This document shows, in pieces, positions 36,359-44,338 of a stretch of 64,000 nt of DNA (positions are counted from its first letter, which is position 1; each line of letters starts with the position of its first letter). The stretch is from Oscillospiraceae bacterium (GTDB lineage: Bacteria; Bacillota; Clostridia; Oscillospirales; Acutalibacteraceae). The stretch lies in contig SVPG01000007.1 in NCBI GenBank assembly GCA_015065975.1, forward strand, positions 21,790-85,789. Direction: 5' to 3'. Below the pieces are notes generated by a model. It saw only the letters and a program-made list of their open reading frames with translations, had not been told where the DNA came from and made no database searches. The position numbers and the translations under genes were made by a program.

Positions 36359-37465
36359 ATGTTCAATATCAAAAAACAAGTATCAAAATTATATATTTCT
36401 TCCGTCCTCGGCAACCTGTCTCTCACAGGCGCATGGGTCGCCATACTTGCCGCAAGAGGATACAGTCTCGTCGAAATAGGAATCGCCGAAACGGTATTCC
36501 ACATCACAAGCCTCATCTTTGAAATACCGTCGGGCATTCTCGCCGACGTTTTCGGACGCAAGAACACCCTCATTATCAGCAACATCATGCGAATGATCGG
36601 AAACGTGATAATGATATTTTCCTCAAACCTTTTCATGGTGTGTGCTTCGATCGCGTTCCATGCTCTGAGCTACAATTTCTCGTCAGGCTCGGGCGATGCT
36701 CTCGCATACGATTCTCTCAAATCAGTCAGCCGCGAATCGTACTTTGAAAAATACGCCTCAAATCAGATGATAATATACAGGGTATGCAGCGGTCTTTCCA
36801 CCATGTGTGCGGGTCTTGCTCTTTTCATCGGACACAGAATGGCTTACGGAACCGATCTTCTTGTCGGTATAGCTCAGACGGTCATTCTTATGTCGCTCAA
36901 AGAAATCAGAATTGATCCTCCCGCACAAAAATCGGGCGGAAACATTATCGCTTCGATATTCAGAGAGATTGCAAAATGCTTTACCGAAAGCATCACCTTC
37001 CTCAAAACAGCAAAAAAGGCTATGTTTCTTATGTTCTGCAACTCTCTTGTGGGAGCGCTGGATATACTTCTTCTCTTCTTCCTTCAGGCAAGACTTCCAC
37101 AGGTCGGAATCTCGGGGTGGACGCTCGGTATCGCCCTGCTCATAATGCAGCTCGGAGGAGTCGTCGGAGCAAAGCTTATCCTCAGGCTCAAGAAGGCAAA
37201 ATATCAGCACGTATTCGCCGCGGCCGCCGCTCTCGTGCTGCTCGGCGTGCTGGTGGAACATTCGGGAATGTATCTTGTAATGACCGCAGGCGGTTTCATC
37301 GCCGCAATGGGCGATGATGCCCTGCAGGTTAGGACAAACGCACTCCTTCAGGATATGTTCCCCTCTCAGCAGCGCGCAACCCTCATCTCCATCGAATCCT
37401 TCACATTTTCAACCATTATGATCGTTCTTTCGCCGCTCGCGGGATTCTTCTTCTCGCACTGGTAA
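36359..37465 (+). CDS. MFS drug-efflux-type transporter
   Basis: A 368-residue major facilitator with about 11-12 predicted membrane helices. The N-terminal half has the loop-2/3 MFS signature as GILADVFGRKN (DxFGRK), preceded by GYSLVEIGIAETVFHITSLIFEIPSG split around residues 35-58. It has no N-terminal signal and no fused domain. Sequence style resembles gut-Clostridia transporters related to tetracycline/macrolide exporters, but the substrate cannot be identified. The upstream leader peptide and conditional terminator indicate induction by a ribosome-targeting compound. The alpha/beta hydrolase gene follows after 19 bp and is presumably in the same unit. Confidence 0.85.
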   Translation: MFNIKKQVSKLYISSVLGNLSLTGAWVAILAARGYSLVEIGIAETVFHITSLIFEIPSGILADVFGRKNTLIISNIMRMIGNVIMIFSSNLFMVCASIAFHALSYNFSSGSGDALAYDSLKSVSRESYFEKYASNQMIIYRVCSGLSTMCAGLALFIGHRMAYGTDLLVGIAQTVILMSLKEIRIDPPAQKSGGNIIASIFREIAKCFTESITFLKTAKKAMFLMFCNSLVGALDILLLFFLQARLPQVGISGWTLGIALLIMQLGGVVGAKLILRLKKAKYQHVFAAAAALVLLGVLVEHSGMYLVMTAGGFIAAMGDDALQVRTNALLQDMFPSQQRATLISIESFTFSTIMIVLSPLAGFFFSHW

Positions 37466-37484
37466 AATTAAGGGAGGGGTACTT

Positions 37485-38210
37485 TTGGACAACAGGATGG
37501 CAATTATCTTTATTCACGGTTTTATGGGCTGTTCGGCTCAATTTGACGAGCTCATCGAAATACTCGGCACAAAGTCGGTCAGCTTCCACAAGCTTGTCCT
37601 TCCCGGACACGAAACAGATCTTTCGGGATTCAACAAAAGCCGCTCGAGGCACTGGCGTCAATACGTAAACGAATCTGTCGAGGAAATCTGCCGCTCATAC
37701 GACCGCGTGCTGATAGTCGGTCATTCAATGGGCGGACTGCTCGCAGTAAACACCTCTGTCTCTCTGCCTTCCGATTCTCAGACACGAAAAAAGATAATCG
37801 GAATCGTTGCCGTTTCCTTCCCTCTTGCGCTGAAATTTACGTTCAGATGTCTTAAAATACGTCTCGGCGCTATCGGAAAACAGAAGAAAAACGAGCTTGC
37901 TCAGATAACCGCCGCACGCAGATTCTGCGGAGTCAGCGGTATAAACATCTTCAACTCCGCATTGCTCATTCCAAACAGCCTCGGTCTGCTCGGACTTATA
38001 AACCGCACCCGCAAAATTCTCCCCGACACGACCGTCCCGATAACGGTAATCAATTCTTCCGACGACGAGATCGTTTCCTGCAGCACGCTTAAATTCGTCT
38101 CAAGAAAACTCCCCGAAGCAAAAACCTTCAGACTGGCAGAATCATCGCATTTCTGGTTTCCCGAAAACGAGCTTGAAAAGATAGCCGAGCTTATAAAAGA
38201 ATATCTGTAG
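37485..38210 (+). CDS. Alpha/beta-hydrolase (lipase/esterase-like)
   Basis: A 241-residue cytoplasmic serine hydrolase. The nucleophile elbow is VGHSMGG (Ser81), the oxyanion HGF motif is in IFIHGFMGCSAQFD, and the acid and base residues are Asp in SSDDEIV (~193) and His in ESSHFW (~222). The start is TTG at 37485, 5 bases after GGGAGGGG; an ATG four codons later is too far from it. Co-transcribed with the MFS transporter, so it could act on the same compound, but general carboxylesterase or monoacylglycerol lipase activity is equally likely. Confidence 0.85.
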   Translation: MDNRMAIIFIHGFMGCSAQFDELIEILGTKSVSFHKLVLPGHETDLSGFNKSRSRHWRQYVNESVEEICRSYDRVLIVGHSMGGLLAVNTSVSLPSDSQTRKKIIGIVAVSFPLALKFTFRCLKIRLGAIGKQKKNELAQITAARRFCGVSGINIFNSALLIPNSLGLLGLINRTRKILPDTTVPITVINSSDDEIVSCSTLKFVSRKLPEAKTFRLAESSHFWFPENELEKIAELIKEYL

Positions 38211-38247
38211 AACAACAGCCGCAGTCTTTCCGACTGCGGCTGTTGTT
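38211..38247. terminator. Bidirectional terminator between hydrolase and YfhO-like genes
   Basis: Perfect 16-bp stem (38211-38226 with 38232-38247) with a 5-base loop. It lies in the gap between two convergent genes; T-runs are short on both sides. Confidence 0.8.
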
Positions 38248-38256
38248 CTGAGCACG

Positions 38257-40434
38257 TTACTGACTATATGAGATTTTATAAATTCGCCAGCCGTCCACCT
38301 CGGCGACCTGTTCAAAACGACAGCCATCATAGCTGTCATATACCTTGTGAGTCATAACATAATCTATTCCGACAAGCTCCATGTCCTCGACAGACAGATC
38401 AAGCGTTATTGCATCGCCGTGCCTGAGTGTGAACTTGGTGTCCTCAGTCGTAATATTGAACGTAATATGGCAGAATCGGTTATAAACGTCCTCGTACTCA
38501 CCGTTCGGATCAAGCTCCTTCCATCTGTCGACATCGGGATAAACCTGCGTCGATGTGAAGCATTTCTTACCTGCGATGAGAGGGATATTCGTCTGCGGAT
38601 AGAAGCCTTCAACCGCATAAAGGGCGTCGGGCTCGTCCTCTGCCGAAGACAGATATCTGACAATATCCGTCTGTGTGACGCACTGCGTACCCTTCTGAAT
38701 CGGGTTGACAAAACCACCTGCACATATCATCAGACAGGCGAGTGCAAAAACAAGCAGACGTTCATTCAGTCTGTTTTTCGAGCCGATTCTGAACATCAGA
38801 TAAAAAATCGTCACATATATCACGATCACCGCTGCCGTTATGATTTTTGCGATTTCAAACCATTTAAGCATAAAAATCATATTGACCGCCGTGCACCATA
38901 TCGCACCGACCGCAGCCACCGCGGGAGGCATTTCTTTTTTCAGGGACAATCCCCGCACGAGCAGAATCATATCCGCAAGTCCAAGCGCGGTATGTATTCT
39001 CCTGCAATTGGAAAGCAGAGTTATTTTTGCAGCAAACTCGGAAACGCCTATCACCAGAAATATCGCACAGAATATCTCAACAGCAATCATTGCTATCATG
39101 AGGTTATCCTTTTTCTTCTCACGGATCATGGTCAGCAGTGCCATGACAACACCTGCGGGAGCGAAGGTTATAAAGCACGAAAGTTCACTGTGATTTGAAA
39201 AGTCTACCTTTCCGAACGGAAGCCACAGCGAATAAAGGCCCGTATAATAATCCTGTCTCGAAAGGGCATCTCCGCCCGTTTCCAGTCTCTCTCCCGGATA
39301 TACGCTGCCTGCAACCGCCGAAAGCGTATCGGCACTCGTAAACGCAATCACTGCCAGTATCGCCGCCACAGCCGCAAGCGGGCAGGCAAATTTCAGTATA
39401 TCCTTTTTCCCGAGGCAACTGCGATTTTGTGCTATCATGACACCCGCTGCGGGAATCAGCACATAAAGTGTAGAAATAAGCCACGAAGGGTAGCCTATCA
39501 TCACATAACAGCCGAGACAGTATGCCAGCATAGCAGCTGCTGCCATCCTGCTGCCTCTTTTATCACTCCCGAGATAGAAATGAAGACACAGCAGCATACC
39601 CTGTCCGAAAATAAAAACCTCTGCGATGCTCTGACTGAACCACCACTGAACATACGGAGCCAGTGTTATCATCATCGCTGCCGCAAAGCTGAGTTTTCGG
39701 TTATTGCCCGTATATACCCTCGCAAACTCGAAGGAAACAAAAAAGAGAAGTATGAATCTGAGCACCCAGAGAATGCTGATTCCTTTATCCGTTCCGAGAA
39801 GAAGAAATCCCCAGTAAAGCGGTTTGAATATTACGGCAGGGTTGAAGGCGGGTATTCCTCCCACACTTATCCATACCGTACTTATATCCCCGTCTGCTAT
39901 CAGACGGTTTACCGCAGGCCAGCCCGCATACTCCTGTGACATGGTGAACGCAGACCACGCTGCCCATTCATCACCGCGTACCGCTCTGGCCGTGCCAAAA
40001 AGAGGTCTGTATTCTTCAGCCCCACCAAAATACACGCTCCACCGGTAAAGACTCGTACCGTTCAGTTCAAATGCAACGTACAGAAAAAACAAGGCAAAAG
40101 CGGCTATATATCTGCCTTTGTATAAAATTTCAAAAAAATTTATACTTTCCGATATGAACATTTTTCCGACAATACAGACAACAACAAAAACCGCAAACGC
40201 AGTCAGAAGCGATGTCCACGTGACGCACGACAGCAGACCCGTCAATCCCTCGTCAAGTTTCAGATAAAGCGCCAGCCTCTCGAAATACACTCCGGGAACA
40301 GTCCTGTTCTCTTTATAAAAAGACATCGTCAGCATAACGCAGAAGGATATCATTGCCGAAAAAACAAAAATCACCGTACCAACGCCAAGATTCTGCCATA
40401 TTCTCTTTCTTCTGCCCGCCACGGTACGCTTCAA
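38257..40434 (-). CDS. Polytopic YfhO/GT-C-like membrane protein
   Basis: A ~725-residue integral membrane protein with about 12-14 helices and a periplasmic-side C-terminal domain of ~150 residues (ALYAVEGFYPQTNIPLIAGK and onward). Early loops contain paired acidic residues (RAVRGDEWAAW), like the first extracytoplasmic loop of GT-C glycosyltransferases and YfhO-type proteins, suggesting use of a lipid-linked sugar; not proven. An in-frame ATG at 40464 falls at the predicted transcription start and has no ribosome site. TTG at 40434 is 6 bases after GGGAGGTG and is chosen. No glycosyltransferase partner is adjacent. Confidence 0.7.
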   Translation of the reverse strand: MKRTVAGRRKRIWQNLGVGTVIFVFSAMISFCVMLTMSFYKENRTVPGVYFERLALYLKLDEGLTGLLSCVTWTSLLTAFAVFVVVCIVGKMFISESINFFEILYKGRYIAAFALFFLYVAFELNGTSLYRWSVYFGGAEEYRPLFGTARAVRGDEWAAWSAFTMSQEYAGWPAVNRLIADGDISTVWISVGGIPAFNPAVIFKPLYWGFLLLGTDKGISILWVLRFILLFFVSFEFARVYTGNNRKLSFAAAMMITLAPYVQWWFSQSIAEVFIFGQGMLLCLHFYLGSDKRGSRMAAAAMLAYCLGCYVMIGYPSWLISTLYVLIPAAGVMIAQNRSCLGKKDILKFACPLAAVAAILAVIAFTSADTLSAVAGSVYPGERLETGGDALSRQDYYTGLYSLWLPFGKVDFSNHSELSCFITFAPAGVVMALLTMIREKKKDNLMIAMIAVEIFCAIFLVIGVSEFAAKITLLSNCRRIHTALGLADMILLVRGLSLKKEMPPAVAAVGAIWCTAVNMIFMLKWFEIAKIITAAVIVIYVTIFYLMFRIGSKNRLNERLLVFALACLMICAGGFVNPIQKGTQCVTQTDIVRYLSSAEDEPDALYAVEGFYPQTNIPLIAGKKCFTSTQVYPDVDRWKELDPNGEYEDVYNRFCHITFNITTEDTKFTLRHGDAITLDLSVEDMELVGIDYVMTHKVYDSYDGCRFEQVAEVDGWRIYKISYSQ

Positions 40435-40467
40435 TCGGAACACCTCCCAAAAGCCGTTTCGCATTTT

Positions 40468-40496
40468 AATATATCATACAGCGGTACGATTTTCAA
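40468..40496 (-). promoter_or_regulatory. Promoter of the YfhO-like gene
   Basis: Minus strand: TTGAAA (40496-40491), 17-bp spacer, extended -10 TGATATATT (TATATT 40473-40468). The start of transcription near 40461 excludes the ATG at 40464 as start codon. Confidence 0.65.
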
Positions 40497-40570
40497 GTTT
40501 TGCAAACATCTGCATATTATGTTATTAAAAACACAATATAACTGCAAAAATTTGACCTATCTCATCACTA

Positions 40571-40599
40571 TTGACTTATGTCGTTTTTTATAGTAGAAT
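40571..40599 (+). promoter_or_regulatory. Promoter of the amino-sugar operon
   Basis: -35 TTGACT (40571-40576), 17-bp spacer, -10 TAGAAT (40594-40599). Confidence 0.65.
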
Positions 40600-40657
40600 T
40601 GCTACAATCATAATTTGATTCAAGCAACCCCCAAATAAACTATCCGGAGGTTTTTTC

Positions 40658-41776
40658 ATGGAATTAGCAAAGGTCAGGAAGCTGTTTGAGAAGTTCGATT
40701 CGGGCGATGAATTCGTCGACGCCAAACCGTACGGCGGCGGACATATCAACGACACCTTCCTTGTTACCGGCAAGAAGAACAAGTACACGCTTCAGGGACT
40801 CAACCATCACGTTTTCAAAGAGCCCGAACACGTTATGCACAACATCAAGCTCATAACCGAGCATCTTGCAAAGAAGATAAAAGAAAACGGCGGCGACCCG
40901 ATGAGGGAAACGCTCAACATAATCAGAACCGTTGACGGCAACACCCATTACTATGACGGCTCCAACGGTTTCTACCGTCTTTTCTATTTCGTCGACGGCG
41001 CAAGAACATATCCGAAGGTTGAAGAGCCCGTACATTTCTACAATGCGGCAAAGGCTTTCGGCAAGTTCCAGAATATGCTTGCCGACTTCCCCGCTGCAAA
41101 GCTTTACGAGACGATTCCCAATTTCCACAACACCTTCTCGAGATACAACGATTTCCTCGCCGCTGTTGAGGCTGACAAGGCTAACCGCTGCGCATTCATC
41201 GCCGATGAGATCGAATTCGTCAAATCAAGAAGGGATAAAACCCGCGTTATCGTCGAAGCTATTGCCGACGGAAGCGTTCCGATGCGAGTCACTCACAACG
41301 ATACAAAGTACGACAACATTCTCATCGACGATGAGACAGGCGTAGGCATCTGCATAATCGACCTCGATACCGTTATGCCCGGTTCGATGCTTTACGATTA
41401 CGGCGATTCTCTTCGTTTCGGCACAAACGCAGGTGCCGAAGACGAGCGCGACCTCAGCAAGGTCTACTGCCGTCTCGACCTCTTCGAAGAGTTCACAAGA
41501 GGCTATATGGAAGAGCTTCTCGACACTCTCACCCCGCGTGAGATCGAGCTCATGCCCTTCTCCGCACAGCTCATCACCTTTGAGTGCGGTATGCGTTTCC
41601 TCACCGATTTCATCAACGGTGACGAGTATTTCAAGATCAAGAGACCCAGCCATAACCTCGACCGTGCACGTGCTCAGTTCAAGCTGCTTGAAGACATGGA
41701 GGCACACAACGACGAGATGATGGAAATAGTTTATAAGATAAAGGAGAAACTTGAAAATGATAAAACCGGTGCTTGA
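40658..41776 (+). CDS. APH-fold sugar kinase (N-acetylhexosamine 1-kinase-like)
   Basis: A 372-residue kinase of the aminoglycoside-phosphotransferase/choline-kinase fold. The N-lobe has YGGGHINDTF and a Lys/Gln-containing strand (YTLQGLNHHVF); the catalytic loop is VTHNDTKYDNILID (His-Asn-Asp...Asn) and the Mg-binding motif is IIDLDTVMPG (DxD). The blocks are as in NahK, which phosphorylates GlcNAc/GalNAc at C1. With a ROK kinase and nagA downstream it most likely feeds host- or wall-derived amino sugars into glycolysis. SD CCGGAGG precedes the ATG. The 3' end overlaps the ROK gene by 20 bp. Confidence 0.78.
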   Translation: MELAKVRKLFEKFDSGDEFVDAKPYGGGHINDTFLVTGKKNKYTLQGLNHHVFKEPEHVMHNIKLITEHLAKKIKENGGDPMRETLNIIRTVDGNTHYYDGSNGFYRLFYFVDGARTYPKVEEPVHFYNAAKAFGKFQNMLADFPAAKLYETIPNFHNTFSRYNDFLAAVEADKANRCAFIADEIEFVKSRRDKTRVIVEAIADGSVPMRVTHNDTKYDNILIDDETGVGICIIDLDTVMPGSMLYDYGDSLRFGTNAGAEDERDLSKVYCRLDLFEEFTRGYMEELLDTLTPREIELMPFSAQLITFECGMRFLTDFINGDEYFKIKRPSHNLDRARAQFKLLEDMEAHNDEMMEIVYKIKEKLENDKTGA

Positions 41777-43100
41777 CAGCGATTTTATTCCCGCAAGAGT
41801 TTATAACGACGAATTTCTGAAAACCGCTACCAAACCCTTCTCCATCGCTGTTGAGCGTGAGGACGGTCTTGTTTACAGAATCGATACCTTTCTCGGCGAC
41901 GATTTCGAGAAAAACTGTTTCTTCGTTGAGAGAAAGGTCAAGATGATGCTGTGGGCTGCAGGCGGCTGGAAGGTTATCCTTTCGGGCGACCACGATGTCT
42001 ATGAATTCATCAAGAAGGCTTACACCGCAGACGGAAGCCGTGCATTCGATGTCGACTTCTGGAGCACCGTATATCAGAAGGATTTCGCTGTTGAGGAATG
42101 TGAGCTTGCAGATATGCCGCAGACCTCCGTCAATCCTCTTCCCATCGGCCGTCATCTCGACGGCTGCAGAGTCGGTTTCGACGCAGGCGGAAGCGATATC
42201 AAGGTTTCCTCCGTTGTCAACGGTGAGGTCATCTGGTCTCAGGAGATCGTATGGCTTCCCAAGGTCAATTCCGACATCAACTATCATTACGAGAACGTAA
42301 AGAACGCAATCGAGCTTGCTGCTTCCAAGATGGAGCGCTGCGATGCAGTCGGCGTCAGCTCCGCAGGCGTTATCGTCAAGAGCCGTCCGATGCAGTGCTC
42401 GCTCTTTATGGCTATCCCGAAGGATACCCTCGAGCAGAAGGAAAAGTGCCGCAACATCTATCTCGAGACCGGCAAGCAGCTCGGCATCCCGATGGTCGTT
42501 GCAAACGACGGCGACATCGCTGCTCTCGCAGCTTCCATGGCTCTCGACAAGAACGCTGTCATGGGCATCGCTATGGGCACAAGTGAAGCAGGCGGCTACG
42601 TCGATCCCGACGGTCACGTAACAGGCTGGCAGAACGAGCTCGCTTTCGCTCCCGTTGATTACAACGTAAATTCCGCACTCGACGACTGGTCCGGTGACTT
42701 CGGTGTCGGTGCAAACTATTTCTCTCAGTACGCTGTTATCCGTCTCGCTCCCAAGGCAGGCATCGAGCTCGCCGAGGAGCTCACTCCCGCAGAGAAGCTC
42801 AAGGTCGTTCAGGAGCGTCTTGCTGCAGGCGACAAGGGCGCAGAGCAGATATTCGAGACCATCGGCACATATTTCGGCTATGCCGTTGCAAACTATGCTC
42901 AGTTCTATGATATCGATTATCTCCAGATTTCCGGTCGTGTAACTTCCGGCAAAGCAGGCGATATCATCATCGACAAGGCAAAGGAAGTTCTCTCAGCAGA
43001 GTATCCCGATCTTGCAGAAAAGATCACACTCTTCCTCCCCGGCGAATACGAGCGCCGCATAGGTCAGTCGGTCGCGGCAGCAAGCCTTGTCAAGCTTTAA
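41757..43100 (+). CDS. ROK-family sugar kinase with N-terminal extension
   Basis: About 447 residues. The first ~140 residues are an extension not found in ordinary ROK kinases; the kinase proper begins at RVGFDAGGSDIKVSSV (phosphate-1 motif, DxGGS rather than DxGGT) and continues with VVANDGDIAALA (catalytic Asp in NDGD) and GIAMGTSEAGGYVD. The ROK zinc motif CxCGxxGCxE is absent. TTG at 41751 is too close to AAGGAG; ATG at 41757 with 10-base spacing is chosen. Likely phosphorylates an amino sugar, supplying GlcNAc-6-phosphate to NagA. Substrate is inferred from context. Confidence 0.78.
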   Translation: MIKPVLDSDFIPARVYNDEFLKTATKPFSIAVEREDGLVYRIDTFLGDDFEKNCFFVERKVKMMLWAAGGWKVILSGDHDVYEFIKKAYTADGSRAFDVDFWSTVYQKDFAVEECELADMPQTSVNPLPIGRHLDGCRVGFDAGGSDIKVSSVVNGEVIWSQEIVWLPKVNSDINYHYENVKNAIELAASKMERCDAVGVSSAGVIVKSRPMQCSLFMAIPKDTLEQKEKCRNIYLETGKQLGIPMVVANDGDIAALAASMALDKNAVMGIAMGTSEAGGYVDPDGHVTGWQNELAFAPVDYNVNSALDDWSGDFGVGANYFSQYAVIRLAPKAGIELAEELTPAEKLKVVQERLAAGDKGAEQIFETIGTYFGYAVANYAQFYDIDYLQISGRVTSGKAGDIIIDKAKEVLSAEYPDLAEKITLFLPGEYERRIGQSVAAASLVKL

Positions 43101-43124
43101 TCAATCACTTTTCGGAGGTTTTAT

Positions 43125-44186
43125 ATGATAATTAAAAATGTCACAGTCAAGGGAGTATGCTCCGATATAACAATCGAAAACGGCAAGATCACTGCCGTTA
43201 CCGCACACGATCCCAACGCTGAAGGTCAGGATTTCGGCGGCGCTGTCGCTATCCCCGGTCTTGTTGATATCCATTCCCACGGCTGTGTCGGTTTTGACAC
43301 TATGGACGGTCAGTTTGCCGAGATGTGCGACTTCCTCGCAAAGAACGGTACCACCTCCTGGTGCCCGACAACAATGACCATGGATTTCGAGTCCATCAGC
43401 AAGGCTATGAACGGCAACACCGATGTTCCCGGAACCAACATTCTCGGCTTCCATATGGAAGGACCGTACATCTCCCCGAAATTCAAGGGCGCACAGAACG
43501 AAAAGTTCATCAAGAGCCCCGATATGGAGGAGTTCTCAAAGCTTCCCAACATCAAGATGGTCACAATAGCTCCCGAGCTTGAAGGCAGTCTTGAGTTCAT
43601 CAAGGAGTGTCCCGCAGTTGTCGCTCTCGGTCACACAGCTTGCGATTACGATACAGCTATCGCAGCGATCGATGCAGGCGCAAACTGCCTCACACATACC
43701 TTCAACGCTATGCCTCCCATTCATCACCGCAATCCCGGTCCCATCGGAGCTGCTGCCGAGCGTCAGATTTACGCTCAGGTCATCAGCGACGGTCTGCATC
43801 TCCATAAGGCTGCAGTGCTCATGCTCTATAAGCTGTTCGGTTCCGACCGCATGGTTCTCATCAGCGACAGTATGAGAGCTACAGGCATGACCGACGGTGA
43901 GTACGAGTTCGGCGGTCAGCCCATCGAGGTCAAGGACGGCGTTGCAAGAACCATGGACGGCGCTATCGCAGGAAGCACCTCCACCCTCTGGCAGTGCGTC
44001 AAGAAGGCTACCGAATTCGGTATCCCGTTTGACGAGGCTGTAAAGATGGCTTCCGAGGTTCCCGCAGCTCACATCGGAGTTGACACAAAGGGTAAAATCG
44101 AAACCGGTTACGACGCTGATATCATCATTCTCGACAAGGACGGCGAGATCGATCGCGTCATTATCGGCGGAGAATTCTACAAATAA
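43125..44186 (+). CDS. nagA: N-acetylglucosamine-6-phosphate deacetylase
   Basis: Removes acetate from GlcNAc-6-P, giving glucosamine-6-P. The 353-residue amidohydrolase has GLVDIHSHG (metal-site HxH), HMEGPYISPKFKGAQN (catalytic Glu block), ALGHTACDYD, CLTHTFNAMPPIHHRNPG and LISDSMRATGM (catalytic Asp). It is slightly shorter than E. coli NagA. SD GGAGG precedes the ATG. Its product, glucosamine-6-P, is also the product of GlmS and the ligand of the glmS ribozyme in the same window. No NagB deaminase gene is adjacent. Confidence 0.93.
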   Translation: MIIKNVTVKGVCSDITIENGKITAVTAHDPNAEGQDFGGAVAIPGLVDIHSHGCVGFDTMDGQFAEMCDFLAKNGTTSWCPTTMTMDFESISKAMNGNTDVPGTNILGFHMEGPYISPKFKGAQNEKFIKSPDMEEFSKLPNIKMVTIAPELEGSLEFIKECPAVVALGHTACDYDTAIAAIDAGANCLTHTFNAMPPIHHRNPGPIGAAAERQIYAQVISDGLHLHKAAVLMLYKLFGSDRMVLISDSMRATGMTDGEYEFGGQPIEVKDGVARTMDGAIAGSTSTLWQCVKKATEFGIPFDEAVKMASEVPAAHIGVDTKGKIETGYDADIIILDKDGEIDRVIIGGEFYK

Positions 44187-44202
44187 TTTTTCAGTTGTAT
44201 AC

Positions 44203-44248
44203 AAAAAATGCACTATGTGTCCATAAAGGGCGCACAGTGCATTTTTTT
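44203..44248 (+). terminator. nagA operon terminator
   Basis: Long stem: AAAAAATGCACT (44203-44214) with AGTGCATTTTTT (44236-44247), extended inward by an imperfect stem around ATAAA. T-run at the end. Confidence 0.88.
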
Positions 44249-44249
44249 G

Positions 44250-44277
44250 TTGACTTTATCGGGAAGTGTCTTATAAT
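44250..44277 (+). promoter_or_regulatory. Promoter of the transglutaminase/dlt-like unit
   Basis: -35 TTGACT (44250-44255), 16-bp spacer, -10 TATAAT (44272-44277). A second extended -10 (TGCTATACT) lies about 15 bases downstream. The first element overlaps the end of the preceding terminator. Confidence 0.65.
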
Positions 44278-44338
44278 AGATGTGTATGTGCTATACTATA
44301 TTATATGCAAATTTCTTGTATAAAAGGCGGTGGATCAT

